Position numbers and translations under genes: made by a program. Source: a virus. From it: 64,000 nucleotides of DNA. Shown here in pieces: positions 1-8,558 of this stretch. The stretch covers positions 1 through 64,000 of the IMG/VR virus record IMGVR_UViG_3300036780_000414, one strand, 5' to 3'. A model generated the notes under the pieces. The model ran no database searches. It was not told where the DNA came from and worked only from the letters and a program-made list of their open reading frames with translations. How positions within the stretch are numbered: the stretch's first letter is position 1; each line of letters starts with the position of its first letter.

Positions 1-390
1 GCTGACGCCCGTGACCACGGGGTGCCCGTCGCGCCGCTGCTAGCCGACACCGACAAGGTGACCCGTGCGATCCCGGCGGCCGGCCGCGTCCACTCAGGCA
101 AGGCGTGGTTCCCCGCCGTGACCGCAGGCTGCCCGTGCGGTGAGTGCAAAGACGGCAACTGGCTTGACGAGTGGTGCGACGAACTGGCAATCTTCCCGCA
201 AGGCACACACGATGACCAGGTGGACACCCTGGCGTATGCTGCCAGAGTGGCGGTCGCTGAATGGACGCCCGCACCTACGCCCGCTAGGCCAGGGCTCTCT
301 CCGCACGAGAGGGCGATAGCAGCCGCGCACGACAGTGCAACCGGCGACGGCAGGCATGGCGACCTCGACATCATGAACCTGCCGTTCTGA
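1..390 (+). CDS. terL: Terminase large subunit, C-terminal part
   Basis: The frame is open from base 1, so the gene begins outside the window; about 129 residues remain. The end contains FPQGTHDDQVDTLAYA, the typical end of the RNase H-like nuclease domain of phage terminase large subunits, where the paired Asp residues bind metal. Terminase pumps DNA into the prohead and cuts concatemers. The ATPase domain lies upstream of the window. It is followed directly by the head genes, as expected. The main uncertainty is only which packaging type (cos, pac) it belongs to. Confidence 0.9.
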   Translation, partial: ADARDHGVPVAPLLADTDKVTRAIPAAGRVHSGKAWFPAVTAGCPCGECKDGNWLDEWCDELAIFPQGTHDDQVDTLAYAARVAVAEWTPAPTPARPGLSPHERAIAAAHDSATGDGRHGDLDIMNLPF

Positions 391-407
391 GGTGACAGGC
401 GGGCGAA

Positions 408-857
408 GTGGGCGAGATGCGCCAGGTGGCACCGTACCCTGATACGCTCGCGTACCTGGTGGCCCGGCTGGAGTACCGGCCCGGCTGGGAATTCACCCTC
501 GAAGACGACGACCGTGGCCAGGGCTCAGCTGGCCTCACGCTGACCATCACGACGTGCGGCTACAACAGCTACCACCCTGAGCGCGGCGAAACGTACCGGG
601 TCAACCACCTCATGCCGGTCCCCCCGGCCGCGTTCGACATCCGCTCATGGCAACACTGGCTGTTCGAGCAGCTGCTACTCGTCGAACGGCACGAGTGCAT
701 GGAGTTCTTCACCATGCACGACTCCCCCGGCAGCGAGCACACGGTGCGGCCCTACGCTCCGCAGCACGGACCTGGGAACGACCCGTACCGGGTGTGCGAG
801 TACGCCACCGACACCGACCGGCGTACATCGTTCCGCGGCAACCTGAACCCGGCGTAG
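408..857 (+). CDS. Conserved actinophage protein between terminase and portal, function unknown
   Basis: 149 residues from a GTG start (an ATG three codons on is an alternative). The protein is acidic, rich in Trp, Tyr and His, and has the conserved-looking stretches DRGQGSAGLTL, YHPERGETYRVNH and a C-terminal DRRTSFRGNLN. I recall similar proteins in the terminase-portal interval of actinobacteriophages, but no function. No signal peptide or membrane segment. Its place in the packaging and head operon suggests a virion assembly or packaging accessory role, which is inference. Confidence 0.75.
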   Translation: MGEMRQVAPYPDTLAYLVARLEYRPGWEFTLEDDDRGQGSAGLTLTITTCGYNSYHPERGETYRVNHLMPVPPAAFDIRSWQHWLFEQLLLVERHECMEFFTMHDSPGSEHTVRPYAPQHGPGNDPYRVCEYATDTDRRTSFRGNLNPA

Positions 858-861
858 CCCG

Positions 862-3120
862 ATGCCAGCCGCCGCGCGCACCCGCCCAGGGCTGCCCACC
901 GCCGACATCGGCGTCCCCGACCTGTATTACGAGTACCAGGGGTTCACCGACTGGTGGGAGAACACCGCTGACCTGATCTGGCCAGCGTCGATGATCACGT
1001 ACGGGCGGATGCGGCATGACCCGCAGCTGAAGGCCGTCCTGATGGCGTACATGCTGCCGATCATGCGGGCCACGTGGGTGATCGACCCGGACGGCGCACG
1101 CGACGAGGTGGTGCAGGCGGTCGCGGATGACCTCGGCGTGAACATCCTCGGTGCCGATGAGCGGCCCGGCACGGCGCGGCGGCGTGGTGTCATCTGGCTG
1201 AGGCACCTGCGGCAGGCGCTTTACAACAAGCTCACCTACGGTTACATGCCGTTCGAGCGCCGTTACCGCATCGACGACACGGGGATGGCCCGCCTCGACA
1301 ACCTGGGGCCGCGGATGCCGTGGACGATCGCGATGATCGACGTGAACCGTGACGGCACCCTCAACCAGGTGTGGCAGAACACCCAGCGGGACCCGCTGCC
1401 CGCGAACCGTCTCGTCTGGTACACCAACGACCTCCAGGGCGGCGACTGGACCGGGGTGAGCGACCTGCGGGCGTGCTTCGGCGCATGGCTGCTGAAACAC
1501 GAAACCTGGCGGGTCCACGCCACGAGCATCCGCCGGTTCGGGATGGGCATCCCCAGCGTCGAGGCCCCGCCGGGGGCAACCCAGACGCAGGTCATGCAAG
1601 CGCAGCAGCTCGCCACGCAGATGCGCGCCGGCGACCACGCGGGCATCGGCCTGCCGCAGGGCTTCAAGCCGGGCCTCATGGGCATGACCGGATCGGTGCC
1701 GGACGCGCTCGGCTTCATCGAGTACCTGGACCGTGTCATGGCCAAGCAGGCACTCGCCGCGCTGATCGAACTCGGGCAGACCGAAACCGGCAGCCGCGCC
1801 CTCGGTGACACGTTCATGGACCTGTTCCTGATGTCACTTCAGGCTGTTGCCGACGACACCGCGCTGATCGCCACATCCGGCGTGCCGGGGTGCCCAGGCA
1901 TCATCACCGACCTGGTAGACCAGAACTGGGGTGAGGACGAGCCCGCCCCACGGCTGGTCTGCACTGACGTAGGCACCCAGTACGAGGCGACCGCAGCGGC
2001 AGTCCAGCAGCTCACCGCGACCGGCGCACTCCAGCCGGACGCCAGCCTGGACGAGTGGATCCGCAAGCAGTGGCACCTCCCCGTGCGTACCGCCCCGTGG
2101 ATACAGCCGCAACCTAAGAGCGCACCGCAGCCCGCCCATCCGCCGGGCGGCGGCGGTGCCAGTCCGGGCGGCGCTTCGCCGGGCTCGCCCCCGGCCAGCC
2201 CGCCCGGACAGGGCGGAACCCCGGATTCCCCCGGTCCGGGTAGCCCGTCCGCCGCTGGTACCCCCTCAGCGGCGGCCAGCCGCAGCACGGGCGCAGCCCC
2301 CCAACTGCCGCCCGTGCTGCGGCGCCAGCCGTCCGCCGTCGAAGCACGCTCCGGGTTCAACCCGGAAGACCACCAGCGGGCATGGGAAACGGCGCTGGGC
2401 ACCCTGATGTCAGCGTGGCAGCAAGTCACCGCGACCCTCAAAACGGACATCGTCGACCAGGTAGCAGCAGCGCTGGCAGGCGGCAACGTGGCGCAGCTCG
2501 CAGCTATCACGGTGGACGCCGCACCGGGTGCGGCGGTACTCGTCCAGTCGATGACAAGCGCCTGGCACGCTGCTGCGCAGGCGATGACCGCTGAGGCAGC
2601 CAGCCAGGGTGTCACGATCGACCCGGCCAAGGTGAAAATGCCGCCGCTCAGCCAGATCGCGTCCGGCCGGGCGAGCCTCGCCGCCTCCTACCTCGCGCAG
2701 CAGGCCGGGTCACGGGCCATGCGGAGCGTGCAGCCGGCGGTACCCGCCGCGAAGCAAGCCGAGGCTGCCGCCCTGGACGTGGCTGGGTTCCTCGACGACC
2801 TGTCCACCCGTAACCTCCGTGACCAGCTCGGCGGGGCACTGACCGCAGCGCAGAACGCCGGCCGTGTCGCGGTACTCGAAGCAGCGCCCGCCTCAGCCGG
2901 GCAGGCCGTCTACACGGCCAGTGAGATCCTCGACGGCAACGTCTGCGACCGTTGCCGCACGGAGGACGGCCACGAGTTCGGGTCGCTCGCTGAGGCGAAC
3001 GCCGCCTACCCGACCGGCGGCTACATCAACTGCCAGGGCGAGCTGCGATGCCGGGGGACCGTCGTCGCCGTCTGGGGCGGAACGCAGGCGGGCAGCCGCC
3101 CAAAAGCGGGGGCGTCATGA
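862..3120 (+). CDS. Portal protein fused to a MuF-type head morphogenesis domain
   Basis: 752 residues. The N-terminal ~400 residues resemble actinophage/Mu-gp29-type portals (N-terminal YYEYQGFTDWWENTADL segment followed by the repeated helical and wing regions). Residues ~417-493 are a Pro/Gly/Ser-rich linker. The C-terminus (~687-731) has CDRCRTEDGHEF and CQGELRCRG, the cysteine pattern of MuF/SPP1 gp7-like minor head domains. The portal forms the dodecameric DNA gate at one capsid vertex; MuF proteins are minor head components at that vertex. Fusion of the two into one chain is the notable feature. The 3' end overlaps the next start by ATGA. Confidence 0.88.
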   Translation: MPAAARTRPGLPTADIGVPDLYYEYQGFTDWWENTADLIWPASMITYGRMRHDPQLKAVLMAYMLPIMRATWVIDPDGARDEVVQAVADDLGVNILGADERPGTARRRGVIWLRHLRQALYNKLTYGYMPFERRYRIDDTGMARLDNLGPRMPWTIAMIDVNRDGTLNQVWQNTQRDPLPANRLVWYTNDLQGGDWTGVSDLRACFGAWLLKHETWRVHATSIRRFGMGIPSVEAPPGATQTQVMQAQQLATQMRAGDHAGIGLPQGFKPGLMGMTGSVPDALGFIEYLDRVMAKQALAALIELGQTETGSRALGDTFMDLFLMSLQAVADDTALIATSGVPGCPGIITDLVDQNWGEDEPAPRLVCTDVGTQYEATAAAVQQLTATGALQPDASLDEWIRKQWHLPVRTAPWIQPQPKSAPQPAHPPGGGGASPGGASPGSPPASPPGQGGTPDSPGPGSPSAAGTPSAAASRSTGAAPQLPPVLRRQPSAVEARSGFNPEDHQRAWETALGTLMSAWQQVTATLKTDIVDQVAAALAGGNVAQLAAITVDAAPGAAVLVQSMTSAWHAAAQAMTAEAASQGVTIDPAKVKMPPLSQIASGRASLAASYLAQQAGSRAMRSVQPAVPAAKQAEAAALDVAGFLDDLSTRNLRDQLGGALTAAQNAGRVAVLEAAPASAGQAVYTASEILDGNVCDRCRTEDGHEFGSLAEANAAYPTGGYINCQGELRCRGTVVAVWGGTQAGSRPKAGAS

Positions 3121-4463
3121 CGACGCCAACCAGCCAGCGGCCCGCCCGCGCCAAGTACAACCCTGAGCAGCCCCGTGACAAGGACGGCAAATGGGGGACC
3201 GGCGGCGGTGAAGCCGGCAAGATCGAGGACGCGGTGAAGCAGTGGACTGCGGACGGGAACACCGCGAACTACACGGGCAGCATGGGCATCAACCGGGCCG
3301 ACATGCCGCAGCTGTCCGGCACCGTCAACGGCACCTACCGGCCGTCAGCGGAGGTAACCCCGAAGTTCATCGCTCACCTCCGCGCCAAGGGCGCAACGGT
3401 AACCGCCAAGCGGGTACCCGCTGAGCAGCTGAAGCCGACGCAGGCAACCGGTGACCTCAAGGCGATCCGCGGCATCGCCGATGACCTGAAGTCAGGCAAG
3501 CTCAAGGACACCAAGACGATCATGGTGTCCAGCGACAACCACGTCCTAGACGGGCACCACAACTGGGCCGGGCGTGTCCTCGCAGACAGTGAGGGCGGCC
3601 GCAAAGACCTGCCCGCAGGGATGCCCGTGCAGCAGGTCGACATGCCGATGAGCAAGCTCCTCGGTGAGGCGTCCGCGTTCAGCAAGGACGAGGGCCTGCC
3701 GTCCCGCAAGCCCGGCGAGTTCGCGGCCCCGAAAGCGAAGCTCGGTGACCCGCAGCCGAACGACAGCATGGACCAGTACCGCAACGCGGACGGTGACTGG
3801 AAACCTGAGCGGGCCGAGCTCCACCAGAAGATCATCAAGAGTCTCGCCGGGGACGCTGAGCCGCAGGACAAGCCGATCGCGACGTTCTTCGGCGGCGGCC
3901 CCGCATCCGGGAAGTCAGCGCTGGCCGGCCCCGGCAACGCGGTGAAGATCGACCCGGATGAAATCAAGGCGCAACTGCCGGAGTACCAGCAGATGACTAC
4001 GGCCGGCGACCCGCAGGCCGCCGCGTACACCCATGAGGAGTCCAGCTTCATCAGCGCGTCTGCTGTCGCGCAGGCGCGGGCGAAGAAACTGAACTACACC
4101 CTTGACGGGACCGGGGACTCCTCCTACGCGAAGATGAAATCCAAGGTTGACGCGGCCCGCGCCGCAGGGCACGAGGTCCACGGCAAGTACGTCACCGCTG
4201 ACACCGACGAAGCCGTCAACCGGGCCATGAAACGCGCTGAGCACACCGGCCGGATGGTCCCCGAAGCGGTCATCCGGTCCACCCACGCGTCGGTGTCGCA
4301 GGTGTTCGGGCAGGCGGTCAAAGACGGGCTGTTCGACACCGTGGAACTGTGGGATAACAACGGCGCAGGCGCAGCACGGCTGATCGTCAGCGGCCACGGC
4401 AAGAACGTCACCGTCCATGACGCTAAGGCGTACCAGTCGTTCCTCGACAAGGCCAAGTCATGA
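3117..4463 (+). CDS. ParB-like domain plus zeta-toxin-type kinase, in the head operon
   Basis: 448 residues from the ATG that overlaps the portal stop (ATGA); an upstream in-frame ATG at 3048 lies inside portal coding and is less likely. The N-terminus (KYNPEQPRDKDGKWG) is like that of MuF-linked capsid proteins. Residues ~95-190 resemble a ParB/Srx-like fold with IMVSSDNHVLDGHHNW (DGHHNW near residue 145). Residues ~245-430 form a zeta/PezT-like kinase: Walker A GGGPASGKS (~260), IDPDEIK, HEES, LDGTGDS and an Arg-rich RAMKRAEHTGR segment, so the active site looks intact. Zeta kinases phosphorylate UDP-N-acetylglucosamine. It could be a virion-delivered effector, but that is inference. No obvious antitoxin was identified. 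Confidence 0.8.
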   Translation: MTTPTSQRPARAKYNPEQPRDKDGKWGTGGGEAGKIEDAVKQWTADGNTANYTGSMGINRADMPQLSGTVNGTYRPSAEVTPKFIAHLRAKGATVTAKRVPAEQLKPTQATGDLKAIRGIADDLKSGKLKDTKTIMVSSDNHVLDGHHNWAGRVLADSEGGRKDLPAGMPVQQVDMPMSKLLGEASAFSKDEGLPSRKPGEFAAPKAKLGDPQPNDSMDQYRNADGDWKPERAELHQKIIKSLAGDAEPQDKPIATFFGGGPASGKSALAGPGNAVKIDPDEIKAQLPEYQQMTTAGDPQAAAYTHEESSFISASAVAQARAKKLNYTLDGTGDSSYAKMKSKVDAARAAGHEVHGKYVTADTDEAVNRAMKRAEHTGRMVPEAVIRSTHASVSQVFGQAVKDGLFDTVELWDNNGAGAARLIVSGHGKNVTVHDAKAYQSFLDKAKS

Positions 4464-4672
4464 CCGCCCCCGACGGCGACACTGCGGTGCTGCTGCTGAA
4501 CGCGGTCCTCAACGGCCAGGACTACCCGCCTGACGGCGTACCCGACACCCCTGCGAACAAGGCCCTGTACGCGCAGATCGCCGCAGACGTGGACGCCATG
4601 CCGGGCGGGGTGCTGCCGGACGTGCCGTCCGACTGGTCGCAGATGCCCGACACGGGAGGCGACGGCCAGTGA
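4460..4672 (+). CDS. Small acidic protein in the head operon, unknown
   Basis: 70 residues, starting on an ATGA overlap with the zeta-kinase gene and ending on a GTGA overlap with the protease gene, so it is translationally coupled on both sides. Composition is acidic with many Pro and Asp. No motif is recognised. Its position immediately after a kinase-toxin-like gene would suit a small cognate inhibitor, but it lacks any resemblance to known epsilon antitoxins, so this is only a possibility. Confidence 0.65.
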   Translation: MTAPDGDTAVLLLNAVLNGQDYPPDGVPDTPANKALYAQIAADVDAMPGGVLPDVPSDWSQMPDTGGDGQ

Positions 4673-6738
4673 CCACCGCCGCCAAGCCCGGCAACAAGGG
4701 CAACGAGGAAACCCTGATCCGCTACTGGACCGAGGGTGAGGGCGCCGCGAAGATTCGCTGGGGTGAGCCGGGCGACTTCGACCGCTGCGTCACCGAAGTC
4801 ACCAAAGACGCACACGGGAAAGTCCCCGAGGTCAAGGGGTACTGCGCGAACCTCCACCACCGGGCGCTGGGCGTGTGGCCAGGGCAGGAAGACGAAGGCG
4901 GCAGCCACGGGCACAAGGCGTCCGCAGCCGCATCAACAGGCAGCATGACGCTCCCCCCGCTGGTGACCATGCCGAACGTGGAGATCGTCGCCGCCGGCAC
5001 GTGGGCGCTGTCATCCGGTGAGGCCACGTTCACCCGCGACGACCTCACAGCAGCGGTAGAAGCGGCGCAGTGCCCGGCGGTCGGCTCCCCCGTCATCAAG
5101 ATCGGCCACGTTGACCCCCGGTTCGACGGGGAGCCCGCCGTGGGGCACGTCACCAACCTTGCCCTGTCCAGCCAGGGCAACAAGCTCAGCGGCGACCTCG
5201 CGGGGATGCCCGGCTGGCTCGGCGCGATATGCAGCAGCGCGTTCCCGTCCCGCTCGATCGAAGGCTGCTATGACTTCCGCTGCCAGGTCGGCCACGTGCA
5301 CCCGTTCGTCATCACCGCGCTCGCGCTGCTCGGCGTGACCCCGCCCGGCGTCGGCGTGCTCGGCACGCTGAACGACGTGGCGGCCCTTTACGGTGTCACG
5401 GCAGCCGCCGGCACCGGAGATACCTGGACCCTGAAGGGAGCAGCGATGGCCAGTCCGGTGCAGGCCAGCGTCACCATCGAGGACGTGCGGCGGGCCTACT
5501 ACGCGCAGGCGGGCACGAGCCTCACCAACTGGATCACGGAGATGCAGCTTGACCCGCCGCAGCTGATCGTCTGCGACGACGCCACTGACAGCGTGTACCG
5601 CGTGCCGGTGACGATCGCCAAGGACGGCTCAGTCGGGTTCGGTGACCCCGTGCAAGTCAAAGTCGAGTACCAGGATGTTGCCGCGTCCCGCAAGACCGGG
5701 CAGGCGGTCGTGTTCGCCAGCCTGGAAGAGTCCCGCGCCGGCGTCACCGCCGCCAGCGGGTGGGACGCGCAGCAGCAGGTCGGCAACCTGGGCGACGACC
5801 CGAGCGCCGCGCAGCTCAAGGGCATGTTCGCGATCCCCGGTGACACCAAGAGCGATTCGAAGCTGCCGCACCATGACGCGAGCGACGGCAAGGTCGGCGC
5901 GGCTAACCCCGCCGGCTGCTCAGCTGCGATCGGCGCGATCAACGGGGCGCACGGCGGCATGACAGGCGTGTCCGCGGCCGACCAGAAAGCCGCCTACGCG
6001 CACCTGGCCAAGCACCTGACTGACGCCGGGCAGGAAGCACCTGAGTACAGCGGGCCGTCAGCGTCGGCCGGCCCGCAGGTGGACGCCGCCGGCAACCACG
6101 GCGCGTACGACGGCTCGCACGCGCACCCGCACCCGGCGTTCGGCTCGCAAGGCGGCGACGCCACCCACACTCACGAGCACACGCACGCGGGTGACGCCGG
6201 ACATGACCATCACATGGCACAAGACCCGGCAGCAGCGGGCACCGACAAGAAAGGAACCTCGAAGGTGGACCTCACCAGCGAGCACATCACCAGCCTGCGC
6301 GCAAGCCTCGGGCTGGGCGACAACGACGAGCTGACCCCCGACCTCCTGGTGAGCGCGGCGGGCAAGCTCAAGGACCGGGCGGACGCCAAGGTGACCGCCA
6401 ACGCGCGCAGCCTCCCGCCAGGTGTCATCGCCGTGGAAAGGGAAGCGTGGGACGGCCTCAACAAGCGCGTCGAAGACGGCGAAGCGTACCGCCAGCGGCA
6501 AGCGGTCAAGGAACGCGACACGATCATCGCGTCCGCGATCCGCGAAGGCAAGTTCACCGTCGCACGAGCCGACCACTGGAAGCGGCTGTGGGACGCCGAC
6601 CCGGACGGCACCCGGCAGGTACTCGCGGGGCTTCAGAAGAACGTGGTGCCGGTCGGGGACATCGGCGCTGTCGGCGGCAGCAACCCGGACGACCCGGACG
6701 ACGAGTACAAGGCCCTGTTCGGCACCCCGGCTATTTAG
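4669..6738 (+). CDS. Prohead protease (Mu gpI-like) and scaffold polyprotein
   Basis: 689 residues from a GTG overlapping the previous stop. Order of parts: residues ~10-70, a small domain (RYWTEGEGAAKIRWG...) often found at the N-terminus of actinophage capsid proteins; ~100-245, a Mu gpI-like serine protease region with IKIGHVDPRF and PSRSIEGC; ~260-360, a second globular part; ~395-460, a Lys/His/Ala-rich domain; ~480-520, a His-rich linker; ~533-689, a charged helical scaffold-like tail. In related phages such a protein supplies scaffolding and then cleaves it during prohead maturation. Two internal in-frame starts with good ribosome sites (5446 and 6265) would yield shorter products, as in Mu I/Z and lambda C/Nu3. 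Confidence 0.82.
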   Translation: MTTAAKPGNKGNEETLIRYWTEGEGAAKIRWGEPGDFDRCVTEVTKDAHGKVPEVKGYCANLHHRALGVWPGQEDEGGSHGHKASAAASTGSMTLPPLVTMPNVEIVAAGTWALSSGEATFTRDDLTAAVEAAQCPAVGSPVIKIGHVDPRFDGEPAVGHVTNLALSSQGNKLSGDLAGMPGWLGAICSSAFPSRSIEGCYDFRCQVGHVHPFVITALALLGVTPPGVGVLGTLNDVAALYGVTAAAGTGDTWTLKGAAMASPVQASVTIEDVRRAYYAQAGTSLTNWITEMQLDPPQLIVCDDATDSVYRVPVTIAKDGSVGFGDPVQVKVEYQDVAASRKTGQAVVFASLEESRAGVTAASGWDAQQQVGNLGDDPSAAQLKGMFAIPGDTKSDSKLPHHDASDGKVGAANPAGCSAAIGAINGAHGGMTGVSAADQKAAYAHLAKHLTDAGQEAPEYSGPSASAGPQVDAAGNHGAYDGSHAHPHPAFGSQGGDATHTHEHTHAGDAGHDHHMAQDPAAAGTDKKGTSKVDLTSEHITSLRASLGLGDNDELTPDLLVSAAGKLKDRADAKVTANARSLPPGVIAVEREAWDGLNKRVEDGEAYRQRQAVKERDTIIASAIREGKFTVARADHWKRLWDADPDGTRQVLAGLQKNVVPVGDIGAVGGSNPDDPDDEYKALFGTPAI
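5433..5448 (+). promoter_or_regulatory. Internal ribosome binding site and ATG within the protease gene
   Basis: GAAGGGAGCAGCGATG places a strong purine tract about five bases before an in-frame ATG (codon 260). Translation from here would give a product starting MASPVQASV, beginning exactly at the junction after the protease domain. Seen in sequence; use in vivo is inferred. Confidence 0.5.
6251..6267 (+). promoter_or_regulatory. Internal ribosome binding site and GTG, probable scaffold start
   Basis: AAGGAACCTCGAAGGTG gives an in-frame GTG (codon 533) with a purine tract nine bases upstream. The product (~157 residues) would contain only the helical C-terminal scaffold part. This matches the nested protease/scaffold arrangement of Mu gpI/gpZ and lambda C/Nu3. 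Confidence 0.55.
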
Positions 6739-6779
6739 CAGACCAGCCCCCGCACGGAGGGCCAGACAGGAGGAAAACG

Positions 6780-7139
6780 ATGGCCGATTACACACCAGTC
6801 AACGAGGACGAGCGGTACACCCTCACAGCGTCCGCAGCTGTGACGCACGGGCAGCTCGTGGCTATCTCCGGCGTCAACACCTGCGCGCCGGCAGGCTCGG
6901 GTGACTGGCCGCTCGGCGTAGCCGCCTACGACGCTGCCGTCGGGGCACGCGTCACCATCATCGACGAGGACCTGATCCACGAGACGATGACCACCGCCGG
7001 GGTTACCGCCGGGGACCTGCTCAAGGCGGGGGCCGGCGGCACCGTCGAAACAGACGGCTCCCCCGCCGCCGGGGTCACGTTCGCTGTGGCGTTCACCACC
7101 GCAGCGGCCAACTCGCTGGCCCGCTGGAAGGGCCTGTAG
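6780..7139 (+). CDS. Head decoration-like protein (DUF2190 type)
   Basis: 119 residues, preceded by AGGAGG about six bases upstream of the ATG. The sequence has the alternating beta pattern and phrases such as VTHGQLVAISGV and LGVAAYDAAVG that are typical of the small capsid-associated DUF2190 family encoded between protease/scaffold and major capsid genes. Such proteins decorate or stabilise the capsid surface. Position directly upstream of the major capsid gene supports this. No catalytic motif. Confidence 0.72.
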   Translation: MADYTPVNEDERYTLTASAAVTHGQLVAISGVNTCAPAGSGDWPLGVAAYDAAVGARVTIIDEDLIHETMTTAGVTAGDLLKAGAGGTVETDGSPAAGVTFAVAFTTAAANSLARWKGL

Positions 7140-7155
7140 GCCGCACCTGTTCCGA

Positions 7156-7173
7156 CCCCTGGCGCCCGAGGGG
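7156..7173 (+). terminator. Short hairpin before the major capsid gene
   Basis: CCCCT (7156-7160) can pair with AGGGG (7169-7173), followed by a pyrimidine-rich stretch, between the decoration and major capsid genes. It could be a weak attenuator or an mRNA processing site; the stem is short, so confidence is low. Confidence 0.3.
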
Positions 7174-7201
7174 CTTCGTCTTAGGAAGGGACGAAAGCGA
7201 C

Positions 7202-8125
7202 ATGCCGAATGTCTACCCCCCGGCACCACCGACACTGTCCGGCGACGTTCTCTCTATCAGCCGGTTCCTGAACTCGCCTACGGCGATCAGGCGGCGGCTG
7301 CGCGACTACCGGGACCTGCGGTTCGTATCCGACCAGATCCTCACCCAGCGGTTCAACAGCTCCGGTGGCGCGGTGCTGTACGAGATGAGTGAGCCGTTCC
7401 TCACTGACCGGCCCGTTGAGTCGGTCTCCCCCGGTTCCACCTACCCCAGGGCGAACCTGCCCACCGGCACGGCGGCGGTCGCGTCGGTGCAGAAGTGGGG
7501 TCAGGTCGTGGAGCTGACCGATGAGGACATCGACCGCAACACCTACGGCGGCCAGCTAGTCGACCGGAACCTGAAGAAGGTCGTTAACTCGGTTATCGCG
7601 CAGGTCGACGGCATCACCATGTCGGCTATCGCGTCGGCGGTCACCCAGACGCAGGCGGCGTCCAGCGGGCACTGGAATGTCCTCGGCACGGCGGCGATCC
7701 TGCGTGACATCCTGCTCGCCAAGAAAGTAATCACGGACCTGAAGCTCGGCTACAACCCCGACACGCTGCTGCTCGACGACCTCATGTGGGCGTACCTCAT
7801 GAGTGACGACAAGATCACGAACGCGCTGCGCCGGGAGAACACGGACAACCCCATCTACACCGGGACGATCGACGTGCTGGCGGGGCTGACGCTGATCAAC
7901 TCCCCGAACGCCCCCGCCGACCCCATGGTGCTCGACTCCACGCAGCTCGGCGGCATGGCGGACGAGGTCGGCTCAGCTCCCGGCTACGCCGTGTCTGACC
8001 TCGCCGTGCAGATCAAGAGCATCCGCGTGGACGAGGCCGACAAGTGGGACCTCCAGGGCCGCCGTCTCACCGTCCCCGTGGTGCAGGAGCCCGGCTCCGG
8101 GTGCACCATCACCGGCACGCACTAG
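7202..8125 (+). CDS. Major capsid protein (HK97 fold)
   Basis: 307 residues with a strong AGGAAGGGA ribosome site. The sequence has features of actinophage HK97-type capsid proteins: an N-terminal arm (SRFLNSPTAIRRRLRDYRD), an E-loop-like segment, TDEDIDRNTYGGQLVDR spine-helix region, a long A-domain with LDDLMWAYLMSDD, and a C-terminal LQGRRLTVPVVQEPG strand. Length is typical. It forms the icosahedral shell and is preceded by protease/scaffold and decoration genes as usual. No long delta domain is present, in line with a separate scaffold. Confidence 0.9.
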   Translation: MPNVYPPAPPTLSGDVLSISRFLNSPTAIRRRLRDYRDLRFVSDQILTQRFNSSGGAVLYEMSEPFLTDRPVESVSPGSTYPRANLPTGTAAVASVQKWGQVVELTDEDIDRNTYGGQLVDRNLKKVVNSVIAQVDGITMSAIASAVTQTQAASSGHWNVLGTAAILRDILLAKKVITDLKLGYNPDTLLLDDLMWAYLMSDDKITNALRRENTDNPIYTGTIDVLAGLTLINSPNAPADPMVLDSTQLGGMADEVGSAPGYAVSDLAVQIKSIRVDEADKWDLQGRRLTVPVVQEPGSGCTITGTH

Positions 8126-8138
8126 GAAGGGGACGGTC

Positions 8139-8555
8139 ATGCCGAAGAAGTACGTGGTCACCGGCCAGTACGTGACGTTCAAGACGAACACCACCAGCGG
8201 CCCCGCCGTGCTCGGCTTCTACCGGGGCGCACCCGTGCCGGACGACGCTGAGGAAGCCGCGATCAAGCATCACCTCATGATGGGCCTGATCGAGGAGGTA
8301 CCGGAAAAGGCCATGCCTGCCGCCGCCCCGCTTCCCGGTGACAAGCCGGGCAGCACCGGCCAGGGGGAAACGACGCTCACCGGCAAGGACGCCGAGAAGG
8401 CAGCCAAGGCCGCCGGGGACAACGGCCCGAAGGGGGCAGGCGGCGCTGCTGCCAGCCCGGCCGCGCCCGCGTCCACCACATCACCCGCAACGGCCCCGGC
8501 CAGCCAGGGCGGCAAGCCCGCCACGGGCGGCCCCGCCAAGGGGAAGGCAGGGTAG
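8139..8555 (+). CDS. Small head/neck-associated protein with low-complexity tail
   Basis: 138 residues, ribosome site AGGAAGGGGAC. The first ~55 residues are compact (KKYVVTGQYVTFKT..., GFYRGAPVPDDAEEAAIKHH), followed by an Ala/Gly/Pro/Lys-rich disordered tail of ~80 residues. It lies between capsid and head-tail connector genes, so a head completion or fibre-like role is likely but not proven. Confidence 0.65.
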   Translation: MPKKYVVTGQYVTFKTNTTSGPAVLGFYRGAPVPDDAEEAAIKHHLMMGLIEEVPEKAMPAAAPLPGDKPGSTGQGETTLTGKDAEKAAKAAGDNGPKGAGGAAASPAAPASTTSPATAPASQGGKPATGGPAKGKAG

Positions 8556-8558
8556 CCG

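Noticed and set aside
709-1638. Long - strand open frame opposite the portal gene
   Set aside because: Composition is that of antisense GC-rich coding DNA; it crosses two convincing + strand genes.
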